Positions 39,125-49,122 of a DNA stretch of 62,154 bases are shown in pieces. Within the stretch, counting starts at the first letter, position 1; every line of letters begins with the position of its first letter. A program made the position numbers and the translations under genes. The notes under the pieces are model-generated. The model saw nothing but the letters and a program-made list of their open reading frames with translations, searched no databases and had not been told where the DNA came from. The stretch comes from a virus: positions 1 to 62,154 of the IMG/VR virus record IMGVR_UViG_3300009183_004163. One strand, given 5' to 3'.

Positions 39125-40698
39125 AAATAATAGAGTTTGAGCAACTTAAAAGTGATTTAAGTAAACAATATAAAGTTGATTGCTGGATCTTTCTTGAGGA
39201 TCTTGAACACAGTCCCAGTTCTACATTTTATAAAACCCTAGTATCATTTCAACAGACGGCCTACAACAACAATTATAGATTTATTTTATGTAATGCTAAA
39301 CCGTTACAACCGGCAACACTAGATCATGTTGCTAGTATAATTAACTATCTTGACATCAGTCCCTACTTTGTTGAAATTTATACCAATCAACATCAAACAG
39401 CAGATTTTTTTAGATCACTGACTTCTCCAATTACTGTACATCAAACACAGGTAACAAGAACTGACGTGCTGTGTTTAGATACAATTCCACTGTTCAACGC
39501 CAACAAAAAAATGTGTGCTCATGCCTGGGCTGGATTGCATGTCTGGACTGATGGCACAGCCGGAGTATGCTGTGATTACAAAGGAACAATCACAGACCCA
39601 GACGGTGTTCCGTACAATATCAAACAACACTCAATTGAAACCATAGTCTCTAGTGATTACATGAGCAATGTTAGAGATCAGATGAGAAACAATATTGATC
39701 CTGTGGGTTGTGCAAATTGCACCAAAAGAGAACAGATGGGCGTTGATTCGCGTCGTACATTGTCTTCTTATAGATTAGAAAATATTTGGGGACTAATTGA
39801 TTGGGAAAGCAATGATGTCTCAAACAACTTGCGTTATGTGGGTGGGCATCTTGGAAACTTGTGCAATCTAAAATGTCGCATTTGCGATCCAAGTTTTAGT
39901 TCAACTGTGGCAGCTGAGCAGTTGTCTCAGATACCACAAGATCAACGCAAACAGCATCCTGCTTATCAATGGACCGAAAACACCAGCTGGGCAAAAAAGA
40001 AAAACGAGTTTTGGGATTCACTTAAACAGCGTGCCGGGCAAATCAAAGTGTTTGAGTTTTTAGGTGGCGAGCCACTTATGCTAAAACAGAATTTAGATTT
40101 TATGCAGTATTTGATAGATCAAGGACACAGTCAGGACTGTATATTTGATATTACTACCAATGGTACTCTGTGCCCAGATATCTTTAAGCAAGTGGATCAA
40201 TTTAAAAGGCTAGTGGTCACTGTTAGTATAGACAACGTCGGGGAAAAATTCAACTATGAACGCAAGGGTGCTGACTGGGATTTGGTTGTTGCTAACCTAG
40301 ATCAGTTTAAACAGATAAGATCTGCCAACTCAAAATTAAAAATAGGCGTGTGTGTTACAGTAAATATTCAGAATGTATTTTATCTACCCGAACTGATTGA
40401 GTGGATAGACCGTCAACAGTTTGATCATTATTATCTAAACTTGCTGACTCATCCAGAGTATCTCAGCGTAAGTAATTTAACCGAGCAGGCCAGACTAATG
40501 ACCTTGAACAAATTGTCTCAGTGGAAATTCAACAACGAAGCCAGGAAAAAAATACAGTCGGTATTGTGCCTGCTACAAGAGCAAAAATACTCAGACAACA
40601 CAACATTTATACAAGAGATGAAGCAAAAGGATCATTGGAGAAATGAAAATTTCTCTAGTACACACAAAGAAATTGCCAAGGCCATGGGATATGATTAA
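39121..40698 (+). CDS. Radical SAM protein with extra N-terminal domain and twitch-like cysteines
   Basis: 525 residues from the ATG at 39121 (ATGA overlap). Residues 1-115 form an extra domain (NYRFILCNAKP, YLDISPYFVEIYTNQ) resembling the N-terminal part of the protein at 56982-58673. Then C132, C150-C151, C197 and C200 form the cysteine region; C248, C252, C255 (CNLKCRIC) the SAM cluster; FEFLGGEPLMLK the GGE motif. It overlaps a 2OG-oxygenase-like gene by 8 bases. Substrate unknown. Confidence 0.87.
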   Translation: MKIIEFEQLKSDLSKQYKVDCWIFLEDLEHSPSSTFYKTLVSFQQTAYNNNYRFILCNAKPLQPATLDHVASIINYLDISPYFVEIYTNQHQTADFFRSLTSPITVHQTQVTRTDVLCLDTIPLFNANKKMCAHAWAGLHVWTDGTAGVCCDYKGTITDPDGVPYNIKQHSIETIVSSDYMSNVRDQMRNNIDPVGCANCTKREQMGVDSRRTLSSYRLENIWGLIDWESNDVSNNLRYVGGHLGNLCNLKCRICDPSFSSTVAAEQLSQIPQDQRKQHPAYQWTENTSWAKKKNEFWDSLKQRAGQIKVFEFLGGEPLMLKQNLDFMQYLIDQGHSQDCIFDITTNGTLCPDIFKQVDQFKRLVVTVSIDNVGEKFNYERKGADWDLVVANLDQFKQIRSANSKLKIGVCVTVNIQNVFYLPELIEWIDRQQFDHYYLNLLTHPEYLSVSNLTEQARLMTLNKLSQWKFNNEARKKIQSVLCLLQEQKYSDNTTFIQEMKQKDHWRNENFSSTHKEIAKAMGYD

Positions 40699-41218
40699 AC
40701 TATATAAAAAATTAGATTGCGCAAATTATGATCATATCAATCAACAGATAAAGTCCTATGTGCAATCAACTGGCATTGTTGAATCAACTACTCAGTTTTG
40801 GAATCCCCTCAACACTGTGGAGTTTCTAAAGGCAGCTCCTGAATTTTATATCTGGGCCAACGGTGTGGGATTAAAGTTGCATTCTGTAGCACTGACTGTG
40901 GGGCAAACCAGAGAATGTTGTGGAATTCACATTGATACTCTGCCGGCTGTGAACAAGCTGAGTTGGCCTATACACAATACTGCTGGAACATTTAATCGAT
41001 GGTTCCGTACAACGGTTTTAAATCCTACTGTTACTGTAAATTCTCTAGGCGGACAACAGTTTACTAATCCCAACGAGCTTGAAGAAATTGGTCGTATGGA
41101 AGTGATTGCTCCGTGTGTTATCAACGCAGGAATACCGCATGATGTTTGGTGCGAAGAAAATATTGTATTTCCCAGACTGGGATTACAGTGCATGACATTT
41201 AATGAGCCAGAATTATGA
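40691..41218 (+). CDS. Putative 2-oxoglutarate/Fe(II)-type oxygenase
   Basis: 175 residues from the ATG at 40691 (8-base overlap). CCGIHIDTLPA gives H80 and D82, GIPHDVWCEE gives H150, and PRLGLQC R162 in the place that binds 2-oxoglutarate: the HxD...H...R set of the cupin-like oxygenases. Family assignment is from motif spacing only. It sits between a radical SAM gene and an epimerase gene. Confidence 0.6.
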   Translation: MIKLYKKLDCANYDHINQQIKSYVQSTGIVESTTQFWNPLNTVEFLKAAPEFYIWANGVGLKLHSVALTVGQTRECCGIHIDTLPAVNKLSWPIHNTAGTFNRWFRTTVLNPTVTVNSLGGQQFTNPNELEEIGRMEVIAPCVINAGIPHDVWCEENIVFPRLGLQCMTFNEPEL

Positions 41219-42174
41219 AAATATTAGTAACCGGCGGTTTAGGATTTATTGGACACAATGTAGTGGCTGCCCTGGAAGCAAAGGGTCATACCTGTGTGAT
41301 TACCGATACCAGAACTACCTATGGTATTGTGCCACAAGCAGAACTGGATTACTTGATAGCCGAGCGTCGTAAAAAGATTGTCACAGATAGAATTTATCAA
41401 ATTGATATCACTGATCGCGACGGAATTGATTGGGTCGTGCGTGAGCATAAACCAGATACAGTTATACACCTGGCTAGTTTTCCCAGGCAAAAAGTAGTCA
41501 ATGCCGATCCTGCGTGGGGTGCGCAAGTCATGATGGAAGGCTTGATTAATGTTCTAGAGAGTGCCAAACGTCATAAAGTAGAACGTGTTGTTTATATTAG
41601 CAGTTCAATGGTATATGGTGATTTTGAAGATCAGGTTGCCGAGGACAGTGAATGCAACCCTATTGGACAATATGGCATTATGAAACTGGCAGGAGAACAA
41701 CTGGTCAAAGATTACCATCGTCGCGGGGCTTTTGATTATACTATTATTCGTCCCAGTGCTGTGTATGGTCCTCTTGATGTCGAGGATCGAGTTGTTTCAA
41801 AATTCATGCTGTCTGCCATGCGCGGAGAAATCCTTCGAGTAAATGGTGCAGAGGAAACCCTGGACTTTACCTACGTTGACGACGTTGTTGACGGAATTGT
41901 CAGTGCCACTACCCGTATCATGAGTGCCAATCGCATATATAATATTACAAAATCACATTCAGTTACACTATTAAAAGCTGCAGAAATGATTGTTGAAATT
42001 GTAGGCAAAGGAACAGTAGAAGTTCAAGACAAAAGTGCAGACTTTCCCAGTCGCGGAGCATTAGATATCAATCGTGCTAGAGTAATTCTTGGCTACGATC
42101 CTAAAGTTGATGTTGAAGAAGGGTTCCAAAGGTACTATAAATGGATTAAAGATTCACCTTATTTTAATAGATAA
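41215..42174 (+). CDS. NAD-dependent nucleotide-sugar epimerase/dehydratase
   Basis: 319 residues. GGLGFIGH (7-14), ISSSMVYGD (128-136) and Y153/K157 (YGIMK) are the extended SDR signatures; RPSAVYGPLDVEDRVVSKF follows. Probably acts on a UDP- or GDP-sugar. The ATGA overlap joins it to the preceding gene and the DegT gene follows by two bases. Confidence 0.87.
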   Translation: MKILVTGGLGFIGHNVVAALEAKGHTCVITDTRTTYGIVPQAELDYLIAERRKKIVTDRIYQIDITDRDGIDWVVREHKPDTVIHLASFPRQKVVNADPAWGAQVMMEGLINVLESAKRHKVERVVYISSSMVYGDFEDQVAEDSECNPIGQYGIMKLAGEQLVKDYHRRGAFDYTIIRPSAVYGPLDVEDRVVSKFMLSAMRGEILRVNGAEETLDFTYVDDVVDGIVSATTRIMSANRIYNITKSHSVTLLKAAEMIVEIVGKGTVEVQDKSADFPSRGALDINRARVILGYDPKVDVEEGFQRYYKWIKDSPYFNR

Positions 42175-42176
42175 TA

Positions 42177-43262
42177 ATGAACGGGCTTAAAATTCCCTTT
42201 ACTGGGCTCAAAAAACAGTATAATAATCTCCGCACAGAGATCTTAGATGCCACCGATGAAGTGCTACGTTCGGGTCAACTCATGGCGGGCAATTATACTG
42301 CTGAATTTGAAAACTGGTTAGCTCGAAAGAATCACTCTAAGTATGCTGTGACCTGTCACTCGGGTAGTCAAGCCTTAGAAATAATAGCCGAATACTATCG
42401 CGCACAAACCAGCACAAATCCACCCAGGGTGGTCGTACCTGCAATGACTTATGTGGCCACTGCCAATGCATTTATGCGAGCTGGTTGGGAAGTATATATT
42501 GCCGATACAGACACACATGGCTTATTAAACAAAAATAAAATACCACACGACCTAAGCGTACAAGCAACTGTGTTGGTTGGCTTATACGGTGCAGCAGTAA
42601 ATGCTGATCGCTTTTGGGGCACAGATTTAATTATAGAAGATGGTGCTCAACATTGGTTAAGCAACAACTGTAATAGAATAGGTAATGCTACTGCCGTTAG
42701 TTTTGATCCTATGAAAAACTTAAATGCCTACGGCAATGGCGGCGCTGTTGTAACCGATGACATGGACTTGTTGGAATTTGCCCGCGAGTGGACAAATAAT
42801 GGAAAGCCTGCTCATACCAATATAGGAACAAATAGTCGTATGAGTGAAACAGAGTCTGCGCAAATGTTAATTAAAACACGGTATATTGATGCGTGGCAAG
42901 CTCGTCGCAAGACGATTGCATTATATTGGATGGGCCGTTTAAAGAATAGCGGAGTTAGAAGTTTAATTGATGCAAATAACTTTGAAACACATTGTTATCA
43001 CAAATTTGTTATTGATGTAGATGCTAGAGATATACTTGCACGTAATTTAGATATAAAAGGTATTGAAACTCGAGTACATTATCGACAGCCCTTGCACGAG
43101 TTACCTGCTTATTCAGATTATACTGGTACTGATATATTAAGTGTTGCTAGTAGTTTAAGTAGACGAGTATTAAGTTTACCCTTATATCCTGAATTAACAG
43201 ATCTAGAAGTAGAATACGTTATTGACTCGGTATTAGATTCCGCTTTAACAAAGCATAACTAG
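42177..43262 (+). CDS. DegT/DnrJ/EryC1 sugar aminotransferase
   Basis: 361 residues. Unlike the RfbH-like enzyme at 5557, this one keeps the PLP lysine: SFDPMKNLNAYGNGGAVV with K180; the cofactor aspartate is D155 (IEDGAQHW). It transfers an amino group to a keto sugar. The SDR upstream probably supplies the substrate. Its 3' end overlaps the minus-strand 801-residue gene by 44 bases. Confidence 0.88.
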   Translation: MNGLKIPFTGLKKQYNNLRTEILDATDEVLRSGQLMAGNYTAEFENWLARKNHSKYAVTCHSGSQALEIIAEYYRAQTSTNPPRVVVPAMTYVATANAFMRAGWEVYIADTDTHGLLNKNKIPHDLSVQATVLVGLYGAAVNADRFWGTDLIIEDGAQHWLSNNCNRIGNATAVSFDPMKNLNAYGNGGAVVTDDMDLLEFAREWTNNGKPAHTNIGTNSRMSETESAQMLIKTRYIDAWQARRKTIALYWMGRLKNSGVRSLIDANNFETHCYHKFVIDVDARDILARNLDIKGIETRVHYRQPLHELPAYSDYTGTDILSVASSLSRRVLSLPLYPELTDLEVEYVIDSVLDSALTKHN

Positions 43263-45624
43263 CCAACCAGGCCCAGTCATAGCTTTTCTTCAATTCAGCA
43301 AAGTCTCCCGCAACACTATCGTAATATTCCACAGCATCTTCTGCACCTTTAAGACTCCATTGTTCTTCGGTAGTATCTTTAGTAAGCCATTGACGTAAAC
43401 GATACTGACTTTCTACATCTGGACTATTTTGTAATTTAATACATTCTCTAAATGCTGTACGCCAGCATGACCAAGCATCTGTGTGATAATTAGCTGTTCC
43501 TGAAACGATAGGAACTACTTCGTGTGCTTGATCTAGGGTAAAGTCTAATCCCAGTGCAGTATTTTCCAATACCAATTGTTTATTATATGCTATCATGGCT
43601 TGATGTCCATATACTAATGCATTTACAGGATTTTGTGCATGAAAAATATAATGCTTAGGTTCCTGTAAACGATCAGGTTGCCAATTAAAATTAAATAAGG
43701 GATCAATTTTTAATTTAGCAAATACAGCAAAAAACCAAGGAGTGGTACTTAATTCTGCAGCCGCACGATAAGCTGCAACTCGACCCGTGACTCCTGAACT
43801 GCGATGTATTCGATTATTATTATTTGCGGTTGTTATATTTAAAAATGTCCAATTTTGTTCTGCATTCGATTCGCCATTATCTATAAACACTATGTCTAAC
43901 GGAGTATCTGAATATAAATGCCGCTGTGTACGAAGTATATTGGGATAATCATATAATTGCGTCTTTATATAAGGAACACACACTTTAGGAATTATAGTTA
44001 TTCCAGCGCCAGCACTTAACGGCACAATAGTTTTGGTCTTTTCTCTCCACAGCGGAACAGCGGGTATATTATAATCCGGCTTATCTTCGGTAGTAAAAAT
44101 AGCCAAGGGTCCATCGAAATTTATTTGTTTAACTGCTTCTACATGTGTATCATAATTATGTCGTACGATGGGCACGGGTCTGCGTGGCACACTCTTATCC
44201 ATATAATTAACATCATACCAATCCAATAACTGTAACTTATCTGCACGATATTGAAATGATGGAACATGCATAAAGAAAGTATCTCCAAACTTTTCTCCAT
44301 CACTGGGAAATACATGTAGCATACCTGCTTGCCATACTTCTGGATGCCATGTAAAGTCAAAATCTTTATAATCACAGATGCTGGAGCAAATCCAAACAAA
44401 CTCCTGATCATCTGGAGCATTTTTAGCTATGCGTTTTAATGTATCTAAATAATTGTCAAAATATCTAACAGTTCGAAACACATCAGCACGTTGCCCTGCA
44501 GCACCATCTAAATGATCTATTTCGTAGATAGCAGACGCAACACGCTCTGTTTTAATTTTAATTTGATCAATATATTTGATTTCTGTTGCGCCTTTAACAT
44601 GATATTGTGGGCCACCTGTGCGTTGATGCTGTGTACCAAATTGATATATGTAGGGTTGTTCTGTTGTGTCCGGATGCCAGGTAAAATCAAATGAACTAGT
44701 ATCTACATTATCCGGAATTGTCCAATTATTATCTTGCACAATTTTATCAGCTCTGGGTTCTGTAATGTACTTTATTTCCGTTGCACCTGCTACACGATAT
44801 TTAGGGCCACCAGTTTTTTGCCATTGTGTGCCGAATTGATATACCAACGGCGGATCTCCAGGATCGGGCACCCACGAATAATCAAATGTTTCTGCATCAA
44901 TATCTGCAGGTATTTCCCAATTATCTTGATTATTTTTAATTAGTAATTGTGCCCTAGGATAAGGCATATACTTTATTTCAGTTGCACCGGGCACAGTATA
45001 TTTTACTGTGGGCATTTTAACAGCAGGCCACCACTGATTACCAAATATGTAAATATAAGGTGGGTCGCCAGGATCGGGCACCCACGAATAATCAAACTCA
45101 CACGCAATTAAAGTCTGCCAACAATCGTCTTTGTTAGATAATAGCTCTGCTCTGGGAGTAAAAATATATTTTGTTTCTTCTGCGCCTGGCATCCGATATT
45201 CTACTGTGGGCATTTTATTTGCTGGATACCATTGATTACCAAAAACGTAATTAAATGGCGGATCAAACGGATGTGGTGCCCAGGTATAATCAAAGCCAAT
45301 ATTATCTTTTATTTTATTATAATTGCCGCTACTATCTCGATTTGGCAGTATTTGCTGATTAAAATAATATTGTATTTGTGTATTATTTACGGGTACAAGA
45401 TAAGTGCCCGAATACTCATGCCATTGACTGGGCCAAGTATGAGTATATTCTGCTTGCCACGGCACCGGCTCAAATAAAAAGTCAAAGTCTGTGTAGTCAG
45501 TTAAATAATTGGTCCACCAAAAATACCTAGTACGACTTAGAGTCCGTGCATGCTCTATATCTCGAGCTTCACGCTCGTGAGCAAATAAGTTGGGTTTAGT
45601 TCCCGAATAAAAGATATCAAACAT
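43219..45624 (-). CDS. Large repeat protein with W-x-P repeats and glycosyltransferase-like end (801 aa)
   Basis: At least six related units start at about residues 47, 111, 177, 247, 312 and 422, 64-75 residues apart except for a 110-residue gap before the last. The core is FDYSWVPDPGDPPYIYIFGN followed by QWWPAVKMPTVKY and GATEIKYMPYPRAQLL. The C-terminal 200 residues (LDIVFIDNGESNAEQNW; PWFFAVFAKLKID; WRTAFRECIKL) have the look of a GT2-like domain. It could bind or build sugars. The start codon lies 2 bases from the divergent start at 45627. Function not known. Confidence 0.7.
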   Translation of the reverse strand: MFDIFYSGTKPNLFAHEREARDIEHARTLSRTRYFWWTNYLTDYTDFDFLFEPVPWQAEYTHTWPSQWHEYSGTYLVPVNNTQIQYYFNQQILPNRDSSGNYNKIKDNIGFDYTWAPHPFDPPFNYVFGNQWYPANKMPTVEYRMPGAEETKYIFTPRAELLSNKDDCWQTLIACEFDYSWVPDPGDPPYIYIFGNQWWPAVKMPTVKYTVPGATEIKYMPYPRAQLLIKNNQDNWEIPADIDAETFDYSWVPDPGDPPLVYQFGTQWQKTGGPKYRVAGATEIKYITEPRADKIVQDNNWTIPDNVDTSSFDFTWHPDTTEQPYIYQFGTQHQRTGGPQYHVKGATEIKYIDQIKIKTERVASAIYEIDHLDGAAGQRADVFRTVRYFDNYLDTLKRIAKNAPDDQEFVWICSSICDYKDFDFTWHPEVWQAGMLHVFPSDGEKFGDTFFMHVPSFQYRADKLQLLDWYDVNYMDKSVPRRPVPIVRHNYDTHVEAVKQINFDGPLAIFTTEDKPDYNIPAVPLWREKTKTIVPLSAGAGITIIPKVCVPYIKTQLYDYPNILRTQRHLYSDTPLDIVFIDNGESNAEQNWTFLNITTANNNNRIHRSSGVTGRVAAYRAAAELSTTPWFFAVFAKLKIDPLFNFNWQPDRLQEPKHYIFHAQNPVNALVYGHQAMIAYNKQLVLENTALGLDFTLDQAHEVVPIVSGTANYHTDAWSCWRTAFRECIKLQNSPDVESQYRLRQWLTKDTTEEQWSLKGAEDAVEYYDSVAGDFAELKKSYDWAWLASYALLKRNLIPSQ

Positions 45625-45626
45625 AA

Positions 45627-46898
45627 ATGATTAGAATAGACGAAATATACAACAATACTTTCTGGCCCTGGATAGAGCAAAATAAATCTGGAACTAGAGT
45701 ATTTTTTTGTGATCCACCGGGCAATACCAGCCCTGATTGTTTATTTAACATGGGCAGTGATGATGCAGTAGAAACTGATTACATATACTTTCACGATCAA
45801 GAACCTGTACATTTGGACATTTTTAAACCGTTATTTGACGAAGTGCTGTTGAGAAATTACGATTTAATATTATCTCAAAACAGCATTGCAGATCACCTAG
45901 TTAACCCCAGATTAAACTGGCCCGATACTGACTATCAAGCACAGGCCAAACAAGCTATTATGAGTCAGCCCAGCAATGCTATTGATTTTTATAGAAATAG
46001 CCGTGATAAATTTACCGAGTTTAGAAAACACAATACCGAACTGTTTAACTTGGGACATATTGTAGTGTCAGAAAAGGGCGAATATGTTGAAGAATTGACC
46101 AAACAATACGGTTGGACAGCACACTATTATTTTTATCACGGATGGGCTTGTTTAGATTGGTTCCGCGGATATGATCAAACATATTTAATAGCCCGTGCAA
46201 GAGATCGAGATCCACAACAGACCTTTATGAGTCCCAATCGTATTGTGGGTGGTAAAAGAGATCATCGTGTGCTATTCCTTTATAACATATTCAAAAACAA
46301 CCTGCAACATAACCATATATCAGCACCAAGATTCTGCCAGTACGAAGGTGTAGATATAAGCCAAGTGGCTAGCAAGTATAATAACATATATCCCGACATA
46401 GAGCAAGTGTTTAAACAGGCTGATTTGCCCTGTACATTTGAGGGCGAAGCAGAACAACTGATGCACAGTTATCAATTGGGCAACTGGGCCGAAGCGGCCG
46501 ACAGTATGATATATGTGCCCACTGAAACAGTGTATTTTGGGCGCAGAACTCACTTGACAGAAAAAACATTCAAAGCAATAGCATTAGAAATGCCGTTTGT
46601 TCTGGTAGCACCCGCACACAGTCTCGAATACTTGAGAGAATACGGATTTAGAACATTTGCTCCGTATATAGATGAAACCTACGATACCATAACTGACCCA
46701 GTGCTAAGAATCGAGGCCGTGGCCCAGCTATTACTAGAGATAGATGCGCGAAGCGCTGCTGCGAAAAAGCAACTGCAACAAGATCTTTTGCCTGTAGTAG
46801 AGCACAACTGGAACCATTTCTACCGTGGTGGATTCAGGGATGTGCTAGAGGTTGAATTAAAGCAAATGTTAAAGACCCTATGTTCAGATTTGTCGTAG
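45627..46898 (+). CDS. Glycosyltransferase-like protein, TEK-motif family (1)
   Basis: 423 residues. The C-terminal THLTEKTFKAIALEMPFVLV and YLREYGFRTFAPYIDETYD are shared with the next gene and with the gene at 59994-61133. TEKxxxAI..xxPxV resembles the donor-site motif of GT10-type fucosyltransferases. N-terminal part unassigned (FFCDPPGNTSPDCLF). I call it a glycosyltransferase tentatively. Divergent from the 801-residue gene with only two bases between the starts. Confidence 0.6.
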   Translation: MIRIDEIYNNTFWPWIEQNKSGTRVFFCDPPGNTSPDCLFNMGSDDAVETDYIYFHDQEPVHLDIFKPLFDEVLLRNYDLILSQNSIADHLVNPRLNWPDTDYQAQAKQAIMSQPSNAIDFYRNSRDKFTEFRKHNTELFNLGHIVVSEKGEYVEELTKQYGWTAHYYFYHGWACLDWFRGYDQTYLIARARDRDPQQTFMSPNRIVGGKRDHRVLFLYNIFKNNLQHNHISAPRFCQYEGVDISQVASKYNNIYPDIEQVFKQADLPCTFEGEAEQLMHSYQLGNWAEAADSMIYVPTETVYFGRRTHLTEKTFKAIALEMPFVLVAPAHSLEYLREYGFRTFAPYIDETYDTITDPVLRIEAVAQLLLEIDARSAAAKKQLQQDLLPVVEHNWNHFYRGGFRDVLEVELKQMLKTLCSDLS

Positions 46899-48091
46899 AT
46901 CGTATCCAACGTGGGCGAGCATATCCCAATCTAGCTGTTCATGCCGCTGAACCGTATACACAGAGTTGGCGTGAGTTTTCACAATATCGACCGTATACAG
47001 TACCTGTTGAGTTGATCACACACTGTGAAGCGCATGGGTATCTTTTTGAGTTAAAGACTACCCTTGAGTATTTGCACAGTGCTAATACTGCGCGACACTG
47101 GTATCCTGTACAGTTTGGGTTCTTTTGTTTTGAGATAGACTATGTAGCACTGTTACCGCCCGACATTAAATGCGTATTAGCAGATAATACACGCAACCTA
47201 AGGATATTATTTTATTATCATGAAGGTGATGACCCGAAAAGGATAAAACAACGGTTAGATGCTCTATGTATCAAGAACGACTTGCCCGTGGACGTATATA
47301 GATTAGTGTCAGGAAACACAGCAGCAGATGCTATAGAACGCTGTGTACACTTCGCAGATCATGAGTTATTATATTATATGAGAAATAGTCAAATACCAGC
47401 AAAACAGCCAGAATTCCTTAAAACCGGGGTTCCCATGAGGTCAAGTTTTTTATTATTGTCTAGATCGCACAAGTGGTGGCGAGCGTCGGTTGTAACGGAC
47501 CTTAAACGCCAGGAATTGTTGCGATCAGCTGTGTGGAGCTATAATACAGCCATAACAGTAGGCGATCGTATAGAAGACTGTCCCGTCGAGCTTGATACAC
47601 TAGATATACGGTCAGATATAGAAAAGTTCTTAACAGCAGGTCCTTACACATGTGATGCGCTTGATAGCACACAGCACAATGATCACAGTCAACACGTAGC
47701 ACAACACTATGAGTCTACAGCGTGTAGTATCATATTAGAAACTCACTTTGATGCCGACGGGTCGGGCGGTGCTTTCCTAACCGAAAAGACCTTTAAGTGT
47801 ATCAAGCATGGTCACCCGTTTGTGTTGTTTGCACCAGCAGGATCGCTTGCTAGTTTACGTCGTATGGGCTATAGAACCTTTGACACAGTGTTGGATAATT
47901 CATATGATCATATTGCGGATAATACTCAGCGTTATCTAGCTGTAATCGCTACTATACGCAAACTACTACTAGTAGATCCTACTACACTGTATAATAGCTG
48001 TGTACGGGACTTAGAACATAATCAAGCATTATTTTTGGCCAGTAAATATGATCGTTTAAATAGCTTATACGAAAGATTACACAATGAATAA
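46880..48091 (+). CDS. Glycosyltransferase-like protein, TEK-motif family (2)
   Basis: 403 residues, overlapping the previous gene by 19 bases. GGAFLTEKTFKCIKHGHPFV then LASLRRMGYRTFDTVLDNSY match the first protein's C-terminal block. The N-terminal half has no clear resemblance to it, so donor domain conserved, acceptor domain different. Acceptor unknown. Confidence 0.6.
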   Translation: MFRFVVDRIQRGRAYPNLAVHAAEPYTQSWREFSQYRPYTVPVELITHCEAHGYLFELKTTLEYLHSANTARHWYPVQFGFFCFEIDYVALLPPDIKCVLADNTRNLRILFYYHEGDDPKRIKQRLDALCIKNDLPVDVYRLVSGNTAADAIERCVHFADHELLYYMRNSQIPAKQPEFLKTGVPMRSSFLLLSRSHKWWRASVVTDLKRQELLRSAVWSYNTAITVGDRIEDCPVELDTLDIRSDIEKFLTAGPYTCDALDSTQHNDHSQHVAQHYESTACSIILETHFDADGSGGAFLTEKTFKCIKHGHPFVLFAPAGSLASLRRMGYRTFDTVLDNSYDHIADNTQRYLAVIATIRKLLLVDPTTLYNSCVRDLEHNQALFLASKYDRLNSLYERLHNE

Positions 48092-49118
48092 TACCGAAGG
48101 AATCAGCAGTTATACCAGTTGGCAACCGCTTGAAGAAGTCATAGTAGGGCGGGCATATAGTCCTGACTATTTTGACTTTATTGACAATGCTCAAGTGCGG
48201 CATCAGTTGCAACAAATATTAGCCGAAACTGAAGAAGATTTAGATGCATTAAGTCGCGTTATAGAGACTTATGGTGCCCGTGTACGTCGTCCGGACTTGC
48301 CCAGCAAAGACTCATTTGTATGGCATCAGACTGCAGGTTCAGGAGCCCCGCTACCGCCCTTGACTCCGCGTGATTGGCAGATAAGTCTGGGTGATCGTTT
48401 GTTGCGTGTATTGGCCATGCCGGAACTGGATCGAATATGTGCAGACTTTGGCGATCAAGTTGTTAACCCACACAGGTCAGCGTGGGATACTGATTGCATA
48501 TTAAATGGTGCGTCAGCTAGTTGTATAGTACGTGTAGGGCGCGATGTGTTCTTTGATAATAGTGACTATTTGCGACCGGAACAGACAGCTTGGATAGTGG
48601 CGAATGTGCTGGATTCGCGTTATCGTATACACGAAGCAGTAACAGACGGACACGGAGATGCTGTATTTGCTATCCTCAAGCCGGGTGTTATATTAAGCAG
48701 TAAACACGACATGCATCTTGATCTGGCCAGAGACTTTCCAGGTTGGTCGGTATGCAAGGTGTGGGATTCGAGCATATGGGCGGCCATGGAAGTGGGCAAG
48801 TTCAAGTATGAAACTAGTCCAGGAGCATGGTATGTGCAAGGGTCAACACCCACGCCAGAATTTACTAGTTTCGTAGATACCTACCTGTCAAAGTGGACCG
48901 GCTTTGTGGCCGAAACAGTGTTTGATGTCAACTGCTTGGTCTTGGATGAATCTAATGTGATCTTCAGTGCTTATAACAAGCCAGTGTTTGACTTCTGTAG
49001 GAGCCACGGTATTGAACCCATCATTAGTGAACTGCGACATAGTTACTTCTGGGACGGTGGCATTTCATGCTGTACACAGGATCTACGCCGCCGCGGTGGA
49101 CTGGAACAGTATCTATAA
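48084..49118 (+). CDS. Amidinotransferase-like protein (GATM/StrB family)
   Basis: 344 residues. SWQPLEEVIVGRAYSP at the N terminus, NPHRSAWDTDCILNGASASC, TDGHGDAVFAILKPGVILSS and the late WDGGISCCTQDLRR follow arginine:glycine/inosamine amidinotransferases (catalytic cysteine in GG..C.T.D.RR). The family transfers an amidino group from arginine to an amine; related members act on guanidino compounds. Could modify an aminosugar made by the DegT enzyme. It overlaps the previous gene by 8 bases and ends 4 bases from the convergent gene. Confidence 0.85.
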   Translation: MNNTEGISSYTSWQPLEEVIVGRAYSPDYFDFIDNAQVRHQLQQILAETEEDLDALSRVIETYGARVRRPDLPSKDSFVWHQTAGSGAPLPPLTPRDWQISLGDRLLRVLAMPELDRICADFGDQVVNPHRSAWDTDCILNGASASCIVRVGRDVFFDNSDYLRPEQTAWIVANVLDSRYRIHEAVTDGHGDAVFAILKPGVILSSKHDMHLDLARDFPGWSVCKVWDSSIWAAMEVGKFKYETSPGAWYVQGSTPTPEFTSFVDTYLSKWTGFVAETVFDVNCLVLDESNVIFSAYNKPVFDFCRSHGIEPIISELRHSYFWDGGISCCTQDLRRRGGLEQYL

Positions 49119-49122
49119 TCTG

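Noticed and set aside
44512-45477. Plus-strand frames opposite the 801-residue repeat protein
   Set aside because: They are short, lack ribosome sites and mirror the repetitive minus-strand gene.
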